Part shown: piece after piece, positions 1 through 6,878 of the stretch
Layout: each line of letters starts with the position of its first letter
Position numbering within the stretch: position 1 is the first letter of the stretch
Assembly (NCBI GenBank): GCA_937868035.1
Contig: CALMLK010000096.1
Coordinates: 1 to 9,466 of the forward strand
Direction of reading: 5' to 3'
DNA: 9,466 bases
DNA from: an uncultured Alphaproteobacteria bacterium
Lineage (GTDB): Bacteria > Pseudomonadota > Alphaproteobacteria > Rhizobiales > Aestuariivirgaceae
Program-made: the position numbers and the translations under genes
Notes under the pieces: generated by a model
What the model was told of the DNA's origin: nothing
Databases searched by the model: none
Seen by the model: the letters and a program-made list of their open reading frames with translations, nothing else

Positions 1-79
1 CAGCCGGCGCAGTTCGCCGGGTGGAAGGCAGCTCCGTCTTGGCGCCACTCAGGGTCCGCCGCACCGGAATGTCTTTCAT
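1..79 (-). CDS. Possible 5' end of an unidentified gene downstream of cobO (partial)
   Basis: An ATG at 79-77 opens a frame that stays open to the window edge (26 codons). The translation begins MKDIPVRRTLSGAKTELP. A purine-rich GAGGGAG directly abuts the ATG, which is too close for an ideal ribosome binding site, so the true start could be a little further in; a GTG at codon 6 is one option. The frame runs in the same direction as cobO and begins about 100 bases after its stop, with no convincing terminator between, so it could be the next gene of the cobalamin unit. I do not recognise the protein, and 26 residues are too few to assign a family. It could also be chance open frame in GC-rich DNA. 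Confidence 0.3.
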   Translation of the reverse strand, partial: MKDIPVRRTLSGAKTELPSTRRTAPA

Positions 80-170
80 CTCCCTCGGGGCAAAGCCGGA
101 TGGGGGAGAACTGCTGGCGCCCTTATAGCGCCGCGTTGCCGCCGGGCAAGGCGGATTGCGACATTCCGAG

Positions 171-183
171 AGCCGTTGCGGCT
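171..183 (-). other. Short inverted repeat over the cobO stop codon
   Basis: AGCCG (171-175) and CGGCT (179-183) form a perfect 5-base-pair stem with a 3-base loop, overlapping the TAG stop of cobO (184-182). No T tract follows on the minus strand, so this is not a normal intrinsic terminator. It may slow 3' decay of the transcript or may be chance. The rest of 80-170 holds only a weak GC-rich stem (CCGCC/GGCGG around 133-151) and no gene that I can support. Confidence 0.25.
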
Positions 184-808
184 AGAACTCCACGCCCGCC
201 TGCGCCTTCACGCCGGAGCGGAAGGGATGCTTCACCTGTTCCATCTCCGTCACCAGGTCGGCGATCTCGATCAACTCGTCCCGCGCATTGCGCCCGGTGA
301 TGACGATGTGCTTGTCGGCGGGGCGGGAGCGCAGCACCTCCAGAACTTCCTCCATGGGCAGGTAGTCGTAGCGCAACACGATGTTGAGTTCGTCCAGCAG
401 CACCATCTTGTAGGATGGGTCTGCGATCATCTTCTTGGCCTGCTCCCAACCGTCGCGGGCATGGGCGACGTCGCGGGCGCGGTCCTGCGTTTCCCAGGTG
501 AAGCCTTCACCCGCGGCCTTGATGGTGACGAGGTCTGGATAGTTCTCCAGCACCGTACGCTCGCCCGTATCCCAGGCACCCTTGATGAACTGGATGACGC
601 CGGAGCGCATGCCGTGGCCGATACAGCGGAACACCATGCCGAAGGCGGCGGTCGACTTGCCCTTGCCCTTGCCGGTGTGAACGATGAGGAGGCCGCGTTC
701 GATGGTCTTGCCCGCCATGATCTTGGCGCGCGCCGCCTTCTTCTTCGCCATCTTCTCGTGATGCCGTGCGAGGTCGTGGTCGTCGCCGCTCTCGGGTTCG
801 TCGCTCAT
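182..808 (-). CDS. cobO: Cob(I)yrinic acid a,c-diamide adenosyltransferase (CobO/BtuR family)
   Basis: A complete 208-residue cytoplasmic protein. The family transfers the 5'-deoxyadenosyl group of ATP to the cobalt of reduced corrinoids, making the Co-C bond of adenosylcobalamin. The sequence shows a charged N-terminal helix rich in lysine and alanine (about 20-33) and the family's unusual P-loop TGKGKGKST (45-53). It also has TWETQD (104-109), an acidic Walker B-like strand MVLLDEL (about 135-141), a GRNA segment (172-175), and the typical CobO ending KHPFRSGVKAQAGVEF. Length and ends match the family. The ATG (808-806) overlaps the cobN TGA (807-805) as ATGA, so translation is probably coupled to cobN. 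A modest purine-rich AAAGAG lies about 10 bases upstream. It is the last recognised gene of the cbtB-cbtA-cobW-cobN-cobO unit and acts after cobalt insertion. Confidence 0.97.
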   Translation of the reverse strand: MSDEPESGDDHDLARHHEKMAKKKAARAKIMAGKTIERGLLIVHTGKGKGKSTAAFGMVFRCIGHGMRSGVIQFIKGAWDTGERTVLENYPDLVTIKAAGEGFTWETQDRARDVAHARDGWEQAKKMIADPSYKMVLLDELNIVLRYDYLPMEEVLEVLRSRPADKHIVITGRNARDELIEIADLVTEMEQVKHPFRSGVKAQAGVEF

Positions 809-3800
809 GTCTGCAACTCTTTCAGGTGATCGTAGGTTGAATTGAGCCGCGGCTGCCAGAGACCGCGGGAAATGGCTTCGGCAAGGCGCGCGGCAATGTC
901 CTTCAGCGCATGCGGATTGTTGTCGGCCAGGAACGTCCGCGTATCATCGTCCACGAGATAGGCCTCGTAGGCAAGGTCGAAGTGATGCGATTTCACGGCA
1001 TCTGCCGTGGCCGCAAAGGCGAACATGTAGTCCACGGTCGCGGCGATCTCGAAGGCCCCCTTGTAGCCGTGCCGCTTCACGCCCGTGATCCATTTGGGAT
1101 TGGCGACACGCGAGCGAACCACGCGGGCCACTTCTTCATCCAGCGTACGCACCACGGGCCGCTCCGGGCGGGAGTGGTCGTTGTGGTAGGTCGCGGGCTT
1201 CTTGCCGGAAGCGGTTTCCACGGCCGCACTGAGACCGCCTTCGAACTGGTAGTAATCGTCGGAGTCGAGGAGGTCATGTTCGCGGTTGTCCTGGTTGTGG
1301 ATCACCGCCTCCACGGCTGCAAGGCGCCGCCGGAACGCATCCTCCGAAGGTACGCCGTCCGCCTTTGCGCCATAGGCGAAAGCGCCCCAGGTGACGAAGG
1401 CTGCGGCAAGGTCGGCGCGCGTTTGCCAGATGCCTTCATCGATCAGGGCCTGCAGGCCCGCACCATAGGCCCCCGGCTTGGCGCCGAAGATACGCTGCGC
1501 GGCAAGCCGCCGGGCCTCGTCGGCGGTGACGCCGGAATGAGCGAGCGTCGCCGCCTCTCGTCGCATGCGGGCCGCGATGGGGTTGTCGGTCTCCGGCTCA
1601 TCCAGTGCCCCGATGCTGGCGATGGCCTTGTCGAGCAATTCGATCTGCGCCGGAAAGGCGTCCCGGAAGAATCCGGAAATGCGGAGCGTCACATCCACCC
1701 GCGGCCGGCCCAACACGGCGAGCGGAATGGTCTCGAATCCGGTCACGCGCCAGCTTGCCGGGTCCCACAGCGGCTTCGCGCCGATGAGGGCAAGCGCCTG
1801 CGCGATGTCATCCCCACCGGTCCGCATGTTGGACGTACCCCAGGCTGAAAGGGCAGCGGATACAAGGTGTTGCCCTGTCTCCTGGAAGTGCCGTGTGAGC
1901 AGCGCGTCAGCCGACCGTTTGCCCAGCGACCACGCCGCCGGAGTGGGCAGCGTGCGGTTGTCGATGGAGAAGAAATTGCGCCCCGTGGGCAGCACGTCGA
2001 GGCGCCCACGCGTCGGCGCACCGGATGGGCCTGGCGCCACGCGCGCTCCCGCAAGGCCGCGCAACACGCCGTCAATTTCATTCGTCGCCGACGCCGCAAG
2101 GGCAGGGCGAAGCGTGGCATTGACCATGGCAATCACCTGCGCCGAAGCGTCTCCCGGTGGCGGTGATGCTCCGGCAACACACAGTTCCGCCAGCAACTCC
2201 AACCGCTCCACCGTGTCGCCCTGCGTGCGCCAGGGATCGGCCGGGAGAGCTTGCAGTACGCCGGGCCGAGGTCCCGCCCACGCCGCGCTGAAGTCACAGG
2301 CCAGGGGATCGAAGCCAAGCTGCAAGTCGTCCGCCAGCGCCCGCACCAGCGATGCATCACCGCCCGTACCCGTGCCGCGCGCCACGCGGGTCAGTGCCAC
2401 CAGCAGAGACGTTTCCTGCTCACCCGTGGGGGCCGTTCCGAGAATGTGCAACCCATCCCGGATCTGCGCTTCCTTGAGGTCGCAGAGATAGGCATCCAGC
2501 CGCTGCAAATCGCCCTCGGCATCGCCCGTGAATCCGGCGTCCCTGTCGAGGCGGTGCTGGCGGGTGAGGTCGAGGATGTTCTCGCGCAATGCGGACAGCC
2601 GCCGCTGATCCAGTCCAGAGGCGAGGTAGTACTCATCCACCAGCGCCTCCAGGTCCTTCATCGGACCGTAGGACTCGGCGCGCGTGAGAGGCGGAGTGAG
2701 GTGGTCGATGATGACGGCGGAGGTGCGCCGCTTCGCCTGCGTGCCTTCGCCCGGATCGTTGACGATGAACGGATAAAGCTGCGGCACAGGACCCAGCGCA
2801 ATCTCCGGCCAGCACGATTCCGACAATGCCGTCGCCTTGCCCGGCAGCCATTCAAGATTGCCATGCTTTCCGTTGTGGATGATCGCCTGCATGCCGAAGG
2901 TCTGGCGCAGCCACACATAGGTGGCGAGGTATCCGTGCGGCGGCACCAGGGCCTGATCATGGTAGGTGGATTTGGGATCGATGTTGTAGCCCCGTGCCGG
3001 CTGCACCCCCACGACGGCGTTGCCGAAGCGCAGCAGGGGCAAGTGGAAATCGCCGCCGCGCATGAACGGGTCCCGCTCCGGCGGTCCCCAGCGTTCCTCC
3101 AGTGCCGCGCGAGCCGCAAGCGGCAAGGTATTGAAGTGACTCAAGTAATCGGCGAGCGGAAGCGTGATATCCGATGTCTTGTCACTCCGCGCATTGGTCA
3201 CGCCAGCCTGGAGCGCCTCGATCAGCGCATTCCCTGTTTCGGGAATGTTGCGTACGGCATGTCCGGCGTGTTCCATCGCCCGCAGGATGGCGATGGTGCT
3301 GGCGGGCGTATCATAGCCGACGCCATTGGCAATGCGCCCGTCCTTGTTGGGATAGTTCGCAAGCAGGATGGCGGTCTTGCGCGCGGCAGCAGGTGTGTGG
3401 CGCAGGCGCACCCAGTTGGCTGCGAGCGCTGCGACGTAGTGGATGCGATCTTCCACCGGCTTGTAGGTGACGATGCGGCACTCGCTCCGTTCATGCCACA
3501 GGTGATCGGCCTTGAACGACACGGCACGCGTGGCGATGCGGCCATCGAGTTCCGGCAGCACTACCGACATGGCAAGGTCCTTGGCCCCGAGCCCACGCGC
3601 CGACTGCCGCCAATCCTCTTCGCCCGAACCTGCAAGCGTGACCTGCAGCACCGGGCAATCGAATGCTGCGAGCGGGTCCTGTGCCGCGTCTCCCACCGCA
3701 AAGGCGGTGGCGTTGATGATCACGTCAGGCGGTTCATCCCGCCATGTGTCCGCGATGAGCGCCCGGCTGGTCTTGTCCTTGAGGCTCGCCACGTAGAGCG

Positions 3801-4467
3801 CCGACACGGCGATGCCTTGCGATGACAGCGCCTCGCACAGCGCGTCGATGGGCGATGTCTGCCCGCCTTCGATCAGGGAGCGGTAGAATACGATGCCAGC
3901 ACGACCCGATGCACTGGCGTTGCCGGCACGGTATGGCGCTGCGACGGGGAAGGGAACGGGCAGGGGCGCGGAGGTGCCACGGCCGATGAGGCGTGCACAG
4001 AATTGAAGTGCGGCCACCGCATTGTCGGCCCCGCCATGGGCGAAATACTGGCGCAGCCGTTCGGCATCTTCCGGCGCGATGTTGGACAATGCCAGCGTCG
4101 CCGCATCAGGCTCACCGCCGCCCGGCATGATGGCGAGCTTGATCCCGCGCTCCTCCGCCAGCGCCCGCAACGAGGCAACGCCATAGGACCAGTAGGACTC
4201 GCCACCCAGCAGGCGCACGACCACGAGCTTCGCCTGCGCCAGCGTCTGCTCACAGTAGAGATCAACGGAATAGTTGTGCTGCAGGAGAAGCAGGTTGGCG
4301 AGGCGCACCGTGGGAAAGCCATCGCCCAGCGTATCCAGGGCGCGGGCGAGATTGGACAACTCGCTGTCCGCCGCCGAGAGAAGGACGATGTCGCCAGGCG
4401 ATTGCTTGAGGTCGATGGCCTCCGCCGCCCCGTCGATTACTCCCGATGTGGTGGCGAGGAGATGCAT
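805..4467 (-). CDS. cobN: Aerobic cobaltochelatase large subunit CobN
   Basis: A complete 1220-residue protein of the CobN/magnesium chelatase H family. CobN binds hydrogenobyrinic acid a,c-diamide and, with the AAA+ pair CobS and CobT, inserts Co(II) at the cost of ATP; this marks the oxygen-tolerant B12 route. The start MHLLATTSG is typical of CobN. Visible conserved blocks are GVQPARGYNID (about 487), HNGKHGNLEWLPG (about 530-542), NDPGEGTQAKRR (about 568), PTGRNFFSIDNR (about 826), WGTSNMRTGGDD (about 875), LLDSDDYYQFEGG (about 1065) and PKWITGVKRHGYKGA near the C-terminus. No frameshift or internal stop is seen. The start lies 9 bases after the cobW stop with only a distant AGGGG as ribosome site, suggesting coupling to cobW. 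The stop overlaps the start of cobO. CobS and CobT are not in the window and must be encoded elsewhere. The alternatives BchH/ChlH are unlikely given the flanking cobW and cobO. Confidence 0.97.
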   Translation of the reverse strand: MHLLATTSGVIDGAAEAIDLKQSPGDIVLLSAADSELSNLARALDTLGDGFPTVRLANLLLLQHNYSVDLYCEQTLAQAKLVVVRLLGGESYWSYGVASLRALAEERGIKLAIMPGGGEPDAATLALSNIAPEDAERLRQYFAHGGADNAVAALQFCARLIGRGTSAPLPVPFPVAAPYRAGNASASGRAGIVFYRSLIEGGQTSPIDALCEALSSQGIAVSALYVASLKDKTSRALIADTWRDEPPDVIINATAFAVGDAAQDPLAAFDCPVLQVTLAGSGEEDWRQSARGLGAKDLAMSVVLPELDGRIATRAVSFKADHLWHERSECRIVTYKPVEDRIHYVAALAANWVRLRHTPAAARKTAILLANYPNKDGRIANGVGYDTPASTIAILRAMEHAGHAVRNIPETGNALIEALQAGVTNARSDKTSDITLPLADYLSHFNTLPLAARAALEERWGPPERDPFMRGGDFHLPLLRFGNAVVGVQPARGYNIDPKSTYHDQALVPPHGYLATYVWLRQTFGMQAIIHNGKHGNLEWLPGKATALSESCWPEIALGPVPQLYPFIVNDPGEGTQAKRRTSAVIIDHLTPPLTRAESYGPMKDLEALVDEYYLASGLDQRRLSALRENILDLTRQHRLDRDAGFTGDAEGDLQRLDAYLCDLKEAQIRDGLHILGTAPTGEQETSLLVALTRVARGTGTGGDASLVRALADDLQLGFDPLACDFSAAWAGPRPGVLQALPADPWRTQGDTVERLELLAELCVAGASPPPGDASAQVIAMVNATLRPALAASATNEIDGVLRGLAGARVAPGPSGAPTRGRLDVLPTGRNFFSIDNRTLPTPAAWSLGKRSADALLTRHFQETGQHLVSAALSAWGTSNMRTGGDDIAQALALIGAKPLWDPASWRVTGFETIPLAVLGRPRVDVTLRISGFFRDAFPAQIELLDKAIASIGALDEPETDNPIAARMRREAATLAHSGVTADEARRLAAQRIFGAKPGAYGAGLQALIDEGIWQTRADLAAAFVTWGAFAYGAKADGVPSEDAFRRRLAAVEAVIHNQDNREHDLLDSDDYYQFEGGLSAAVETASGKKPATYHNDHSRPERPVVRTLDEEVARVVRSRVANPKWITGVKRHGYKGAFEIAATVDYMFAFAATADAVKSHHFDLAYEAYLVDDDTRTFLADNNPHALKDIAARLAEAISRGLWQPRLNSTYDHLKELQT

Positions 4468-4476
4468 TGCCGTGCG

Positions 4477-5511
4477 TCAGCCCCTCAGCGAGGCCTCGAT
4501 GGCCGGGCGGTCCATGTGCTTCTCGCCGATCACCACAAGCCGCGTGCCGCGCCTGTCTTGCGCCTGCCATGGCCGGTCGAAATAACCGTTGAGCCGCGGA
4601 CCCACGGCCTGCACGAGGAAGCGCGAGTCCGATCCCGCCACATCGGCAAATCCCTTGATGCGGAGGATGTCGTGGGCCGCGATCGTCTTCTGGATGGTCT
4701 TCAGCAGGCGGGCGCGGTCCTGGCCCGTGGGCAGCTCCACGATGAAGGTCACGAAGTCGTCGTGGTCGTGCTGCTCCTCGCCTTCCATCTCGTGGTGCGA
4801 CGGGCGGTTGTGCATATCGTCTTCCGCCTTGCCTTTCACACCCAGCAGGACCGCGAGATCGACAACGCCGTTTTGCGCCGGAACCAGCCGCGTGGCCGGG
4901 CGCAGCTTGCCTTTCAATTCATCCGCCGTGGCCTTGCGTTCGGCGTCGCTCAGCAAGTCCGACTTGTTGAGGATCACCATGTCGGCGGCGTTGAGCTGGT
5001 CCTCGAACAGTTCCTCGATCGGGTTTTCATGTTCGAGATTCGGGTCCGCGCTGCGTTGTGCGGCGAGTGCTTCTTCATCGTCGGCGAAACGCCCCTCAGC
5101 CAGCGCCTTGCCATCGACGACCGTCAGCACGCCATCGACCGTCACCTGCGCCTTGATCTCGGGCCAGTTGAAGGCCCGCACCAGCGGCTGCGGCAGGGCA
5201 AGGCCGGACGTCTCGATGATGATGTGGTCAGGCTTCACGCCCCGAGAGAGCAGCTTCGTCATGGTCGGCACGAAGTCATCCGCCACGGTGCAGCAGATAC
5301 AGCCGTTGGCCAGTTCGATGATGTCGTCTTCGCCACAGGCATCGCTGCCGCAGGACTTGAGGATTTCGCCATCCACGCCCACATCGCCGAACTCGTTGAT
5401 GATGAGCGCAATGCGGCGGCCTCCGGCATTGCTCAGCATGTGGCGGATCATCGTCGTCTTGCCCGCACCGAGAAAGCCGGTGATGACCGTCGTTGGAATT
5501 TTCTCGCTCAC
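4477..5511 (-). CDS. cobW: CobW, GTPase cobalt metallochaperone (G3E family)
   Basis: A complete protein of 344 residues if translation starts at the GTG (5511-5509). This start overlaps the cbtA TGA by 4 bases and has AAGGAG 8 bases upstream. Residues seen: Walker A GFLGAGKT (12-19), INEFGDVGVD (39-48), the metal-binding NGCICCTV with the CxCC motif at 71-74, ETSGLALP (100-107) and the guanine-specificity motif NKSD (182-185). A histidine/acid-rich stretch of the type HxxxxxHH...HDHDD (234-252) precedes the CobW C-terminal domain. G3E proteins use GTP to load metal onto a client; CobW is known to bind Co(II) with Mg-GTP and is thought to supply the CobNST chelatase. Its position between the importer genes and cobN fits that role. 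A zinc-handling COG0523 relative is the alternative, made unlikely by the operon and riboswitch. A longer upstream open frame exists but runs over cbtA. Confidence 0.95.
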   Translation of the reverse strand: MSEKIPTTVITGFLGAGKTTMIRHMLSNAGGRRIALIINEFGDVGVDGEILKSCGSDACGEDDIIELANGCICCTVADDFVPTMTKLLSRGVKPDHIIIETSGLALPQPLVRAFNWPEIKAQVTVDGVLTVVDGKALAEGRFADDEEALAAQRSADPNLEHENPIEELFEDQLNAADMVILNKSDLLSDAERKATADELKGKLRPATRLVPAQNGVVDLAVLLGVKGKAEDDMHNRPSHHEMEGEEQHDHDDFVTFIVELPTGQDRARLLKTIQKTIAAHDILRIKGFADVAGSDSRFLVQAVGPRLNGYFDRPWQAQDRRGTRLVVIGEKHMDRPAIEASLRG

Positions 5512-6302
5512 GCGGCATTCTCCTTGGAAGGGTTGAGGGTGAACGCGAGGAACAGCCCGATCAGCAGCCACATCACGAGGCTGAGGCCGAGACTGATGGT
5601 GGCAAATTCGCTCGCCAGGGCCGCGGGGAGCGGCGAGTTGCCCGGCGGAATGTGCGGTGCACCGAACACATGCGGCGCAATCGCGAAGGCTGCCGCAATG
5701 AGGTAGCGCTGCCACTGTGACTGGCGGACCACCAGCCAGATGGCAAGGCCGGTGCACAGGATGGTGCCGCCCCACCAGAGTTGCCGCATCGTGATATCGG
5801 CTTCGGGCACGCCCGGCAGCACGGGCGGAAGACCGATGGCCGGGGCCAGCGACACCGCAATGAAACCGCATACGCCCCAGATCAGCCCGTTGCCGCGCGT
5901 GATCGGAATTTGCGCAAGGTAGGACAAGCCTGCCAGCATGAGGGCAAAGCCCACAGCCGAGAGGGTACGTGTCAGGATGCTGTAGAAGGTTCGCTCAAAC
6001 CCTTCTTGCGGCATCCAGGCATTGGCGTCGTGTTCGTGGCCGGCGGAAGCGGCTGCATCGCCTGTCATCTTGGAATGGTCATGCCCAGCCGCAGCAGGGG
6101 CTGCTGCACTGGCGTCCGTGGCCACTGACGCAGTGTCTCCGGCCGCCGGCGCATCCGCATGGTCATGCGGCGCGGCCTGCATGCCTTCGTACTGCTCGGC
6201 GGCAAGAATGAGGGGGGTGACCCGCACATGCTGGATCACACCCGTGACAAGGCCCGCCGCAATCCCTGCCAGGATTGCAGCGAGCAGAACTCGCCCGATC
6301 AT
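5508..6302 (-). CDS. cbtA: CbtA family cobalt transporter permease with His-rich loop
   Basis: A complete 264-residue integral inner-membrane protein. The family (predicted cobalt transporter CbtA) occurs with CbtB under B12 riboswitches and is inferred to import cobalt; the mechanism is not well known. Hydrophobic segments lie at about 5-24, 107-130, 138-160, 176-192, 199-215 and 233-256, which gives five or six membrane spans. Between the first and second lies a loop of about 75 residues, rich in alanine, with three histidine clusters: HDH (46-48), HDH (74-76) and HEH (89-91). These are likely metal-binding sites. The ATG lies 18 bases after the cbtB stop with no clear ribosome site, so it may depend on translation of cbtB. 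The stop overlaps the cobW start. I take the first ATG because it leads directly into the first membrane span. Confidence 0.92.
   Translation of the reverse strand: MIGRVLLAAILAGIAAGLVTGVIQHVRVTPLILAAEQYEGMQAAPHDHADAPAAGDTASVATDASAAAPAAAGHDHSKMTGDAAASAGHEHDANAWMPQEGFERTFYSILTRTLSAVGFALMLAGLSYLAQIPITRGNGLIWGVCGFIAVSLAPAIGLPPVLPGVPEADITMRQLWWGGTILCTGLAIWLVVRQSQWQRYLIAAAFAIAPHVFGAPHIPPGNSPLPAALASEFATISLGLSLVMWLLIGLFLAFTLNPSKENAA
5520..5525 (-). promoter_or_regulatory. Ribosome binding site that fixes the cobW GTG start
   Basis: AAGGAG reads on the minus strand at 5525-5520, inside the last codons of cbtA and 8 bases before the GTG at 5511-5509. It supports this GTG as the cobW start rather than any start in the longer frame upstream, and fits the 4-base stop/start overlap with cbtA. 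Confidence 0.75.
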
Positions 6303-6320
6303 GTTGTGAAAGCCGGTGGC

Positions 6321-6494
6321 TTAGTGGCAGGGAAAGCCAGTGGCGTGGCGCGTGTCGTGAGCGGCATTGTGCAGGCGCGCATCCTGCGCGAGGCCTGTGC
6401 CGAAGACAATGAACGAGCCAAGGAACAGCGCCGACATGCCGATGGCAATGCGCTGCGAAATGGAAAGAGTACGGCTTTGAACTGCGGTGGTCAT
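6321..6494 (-). CDS. cbtB: CbtB, small cobalt transporter subunit
   Basis: A complete 57-residue protein starting MTTAVQSRTL. It has one hydrophobic span (about 15-35, around GMSALFLGSFIVFGTGLA) and a C-terminal tail HNAAHDTRHATGFPCH rich in histidine and ending in Cys-His. This layout, one membrane helix plus a metal-binding tail, is the CbtB family signature. CbtB is thought to work with CbtA, encoded next, in cobalt uptake. The start is set by GGAGGG 4 bases upstream. A longer frame reaching 6623 runs through the riboswitch and is not the gene. It is the first gene after the cobalamin riboswitch and so the likely primary point of B12-dependent control. The CbtA pairing, length and tail make the call firm; the transport role itself is inferred for the family. 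Confidence 0.93.
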   Translation of the reverse strand: MTTAVQSRTLSISQRIAIGMSALFLGSFIVFGTGLAQDARLHNAAHDTRHATGFPCH

Positions 6495-6498
6495 GTCA

Positions 6499-6504
6499 CC
6501 CTCC
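6499..6504 (-). promoter_or_regulatory. cbtB ribosome binding site
   Basis: GGAGGG (minus strand, 6504-6499) lies 4 bases before the cbtB ATG (6494-6492). It is the best ribosome site of the operon and the likely target if the upstream riboswitch controls translation by hiding the site. Confidence 0.8.
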
Positions 6505-6517
6505 GTGCGACCAGATA

Positions 6518-6541
6518 TTCGGTGGGCCGAAGCCCGGTTCG
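6518..6541 (-). promoter_or_regulatory. Overlapping alternative hairpins between riboswitch and cbtB start
   Basis: Three short stems on the minus strand share bases and exclude one another. The first is GGGC-TTCG-GCCC (6535-6524), a very stable tetraloop type. The second is TTCGG-CCCA-CCGAA (6531-6518). The third pairs CGAA (6541-6538) with TTCG (6531-6528). They sit just after the aptamer and 14 or more bases before the ribosome site. No T tract follows, so a transcription terminator is unlikely. They are candidates for the expression platform or for the 3' hairpin whose loop contacts the aptamer in B12 riboswitches; which one forms is not known. Confidence 0.45.
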
Positions 6542-6544
6542 TTG

Positions 6545-6718
6545 TCCGGCAGGTCTCCTGACTCGCGGCTCGGGCGGATCTGGCGTCTTCCCGGTGCCTG
6601 AACACCAGTGACATGTGCCACATCCTCGCCGCTTACAGTTGCGGGGGCAGTCACGGCATCGGCCCCTATTGGGTCATCCTCACCGTGTTCCCTATTGTGC
6701 TTCGGTCCTAGGGGACCA
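6545..6718 (-). promoter_or_regulatory. Cobalamin (adenosylcobalamin) riboswitch
   Basis: On the minus strand the leader of cbtB carries the conserved parts of the B12 aptamer in order. A 5' stem GGTCCCCTAGGACC (6717-6704) is followed by AGGGAACACGGTG. Next come the core GCCCCCGCAACTGTAAGCGG (about 6648-6629) and the GTCACTGG segment. CCGGGAAGACGCCAGA follows, and the B12 box GAGTCAGGAGACCTGCC (6564-6548) closes the aptamer. The order and spacing fit the class well. Binding of the cofactor normally turns off expression, here of cobalt import and the late B12 genes. Absence of a T-rich terminator before cbtB suggests control of translation, or Rho-linked control, rather than intrinsic termination. 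The outer ends are approximate. Confidence 0.95.
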
Positions 6719-6878
6719 TGCGAAGCACCAGACACTGGAGAAATGCCCGAGGGGACACGGGCCGTCAACACGTTTCCCGACACCGGTCAGCGGGAAGCGA
6801 CACACAAATGTTAACTCCACCTATACGCGCGCCGTGGCAAAACAGGGATTACAACGCAGATTTGAACCGGTGGGTAAT
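6719..6878. other. Divergent intergenic region between riboswitch and secretion operon
   Basis: This stretch must hold the promoters of both divergent blocks. No gene is supported here. The hexamer ACCGGT, a perfect palindrome, occurs at 6782-6787 and 6866-6871, and GTTAAC at 6810-6815 is another palindrome. For the rightward genes the only weak promoter match I see is GCGACA (6797-6802) with TATACG (6822-6827), whose 19-base spacing is too long to trust. Together with the cbtB leader, the gene-free stretch is 6495-6878. Confidence 0.5.
6740..6768 (-). promoter_or_regulatory. Candidate promoter for the cbtB-cobO operon
   Basis: On the minus strand TTGACG (6768-6763) matches the -35 consensus at five of six bases. 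It is followed after exactly 17 bases by CATTTC (6745-6740), a poor -10. A start near 6733 would put the first transcript bases about 15 bases before the riboswitch stem, which is a sensible geometry. The weak -10 keeps this tentative. Confidence 0.3.

Noticed and set aside
910..2491. Two long overlapping plus-strand frames (910-1848 and 1565-2491) opposite the C-terminal half of cobN
   Set aside because: Both are antisense to conserved CobN blocks, have low-complexity translations and lack ribosome sites or sensible neighbours.
2251..3825. A 524-codon open frame on the plus strand opposite cobN
   Set aside because: It lies wholly antisense to the conserved CobN frame, its translation is rich in R, H, G and Q without recognisable motifs, and such mirror frames are usual in GC-rich codon use.
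4003..5706. A 567-codon plus-strand frame crossing cobN, cobW and cbtA
   Set aside because: It crosses three well-supported genes on the opposite strand, has no family motif, and is explained by GC-biased third codon positions.
5512..5871. An upstream extension of the cobW frame
   Set aside because: It overlaps the membrane-coding part of cbtA, whereas GTG 5511 has a good ribosome site and gives the normal CobW N-terminus directly before Walker A.
6495..6623. A longer cbtB frame starting at 6623
   Set aside because: It would translate the riboswitch B12 box; ATG 6494 has GGAGGG at the right distance and gives the normal CbtB length.
6615..6878. An upstream extension of the ABC transporter frame by 88 codons
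   Set aside because: It runs antisense through the B12 riboswitch and intergenic DNA, its residues do not resemble the family N-terminus, and ATG 6879 gives the expected short cytosolic lead before the first membrane span.
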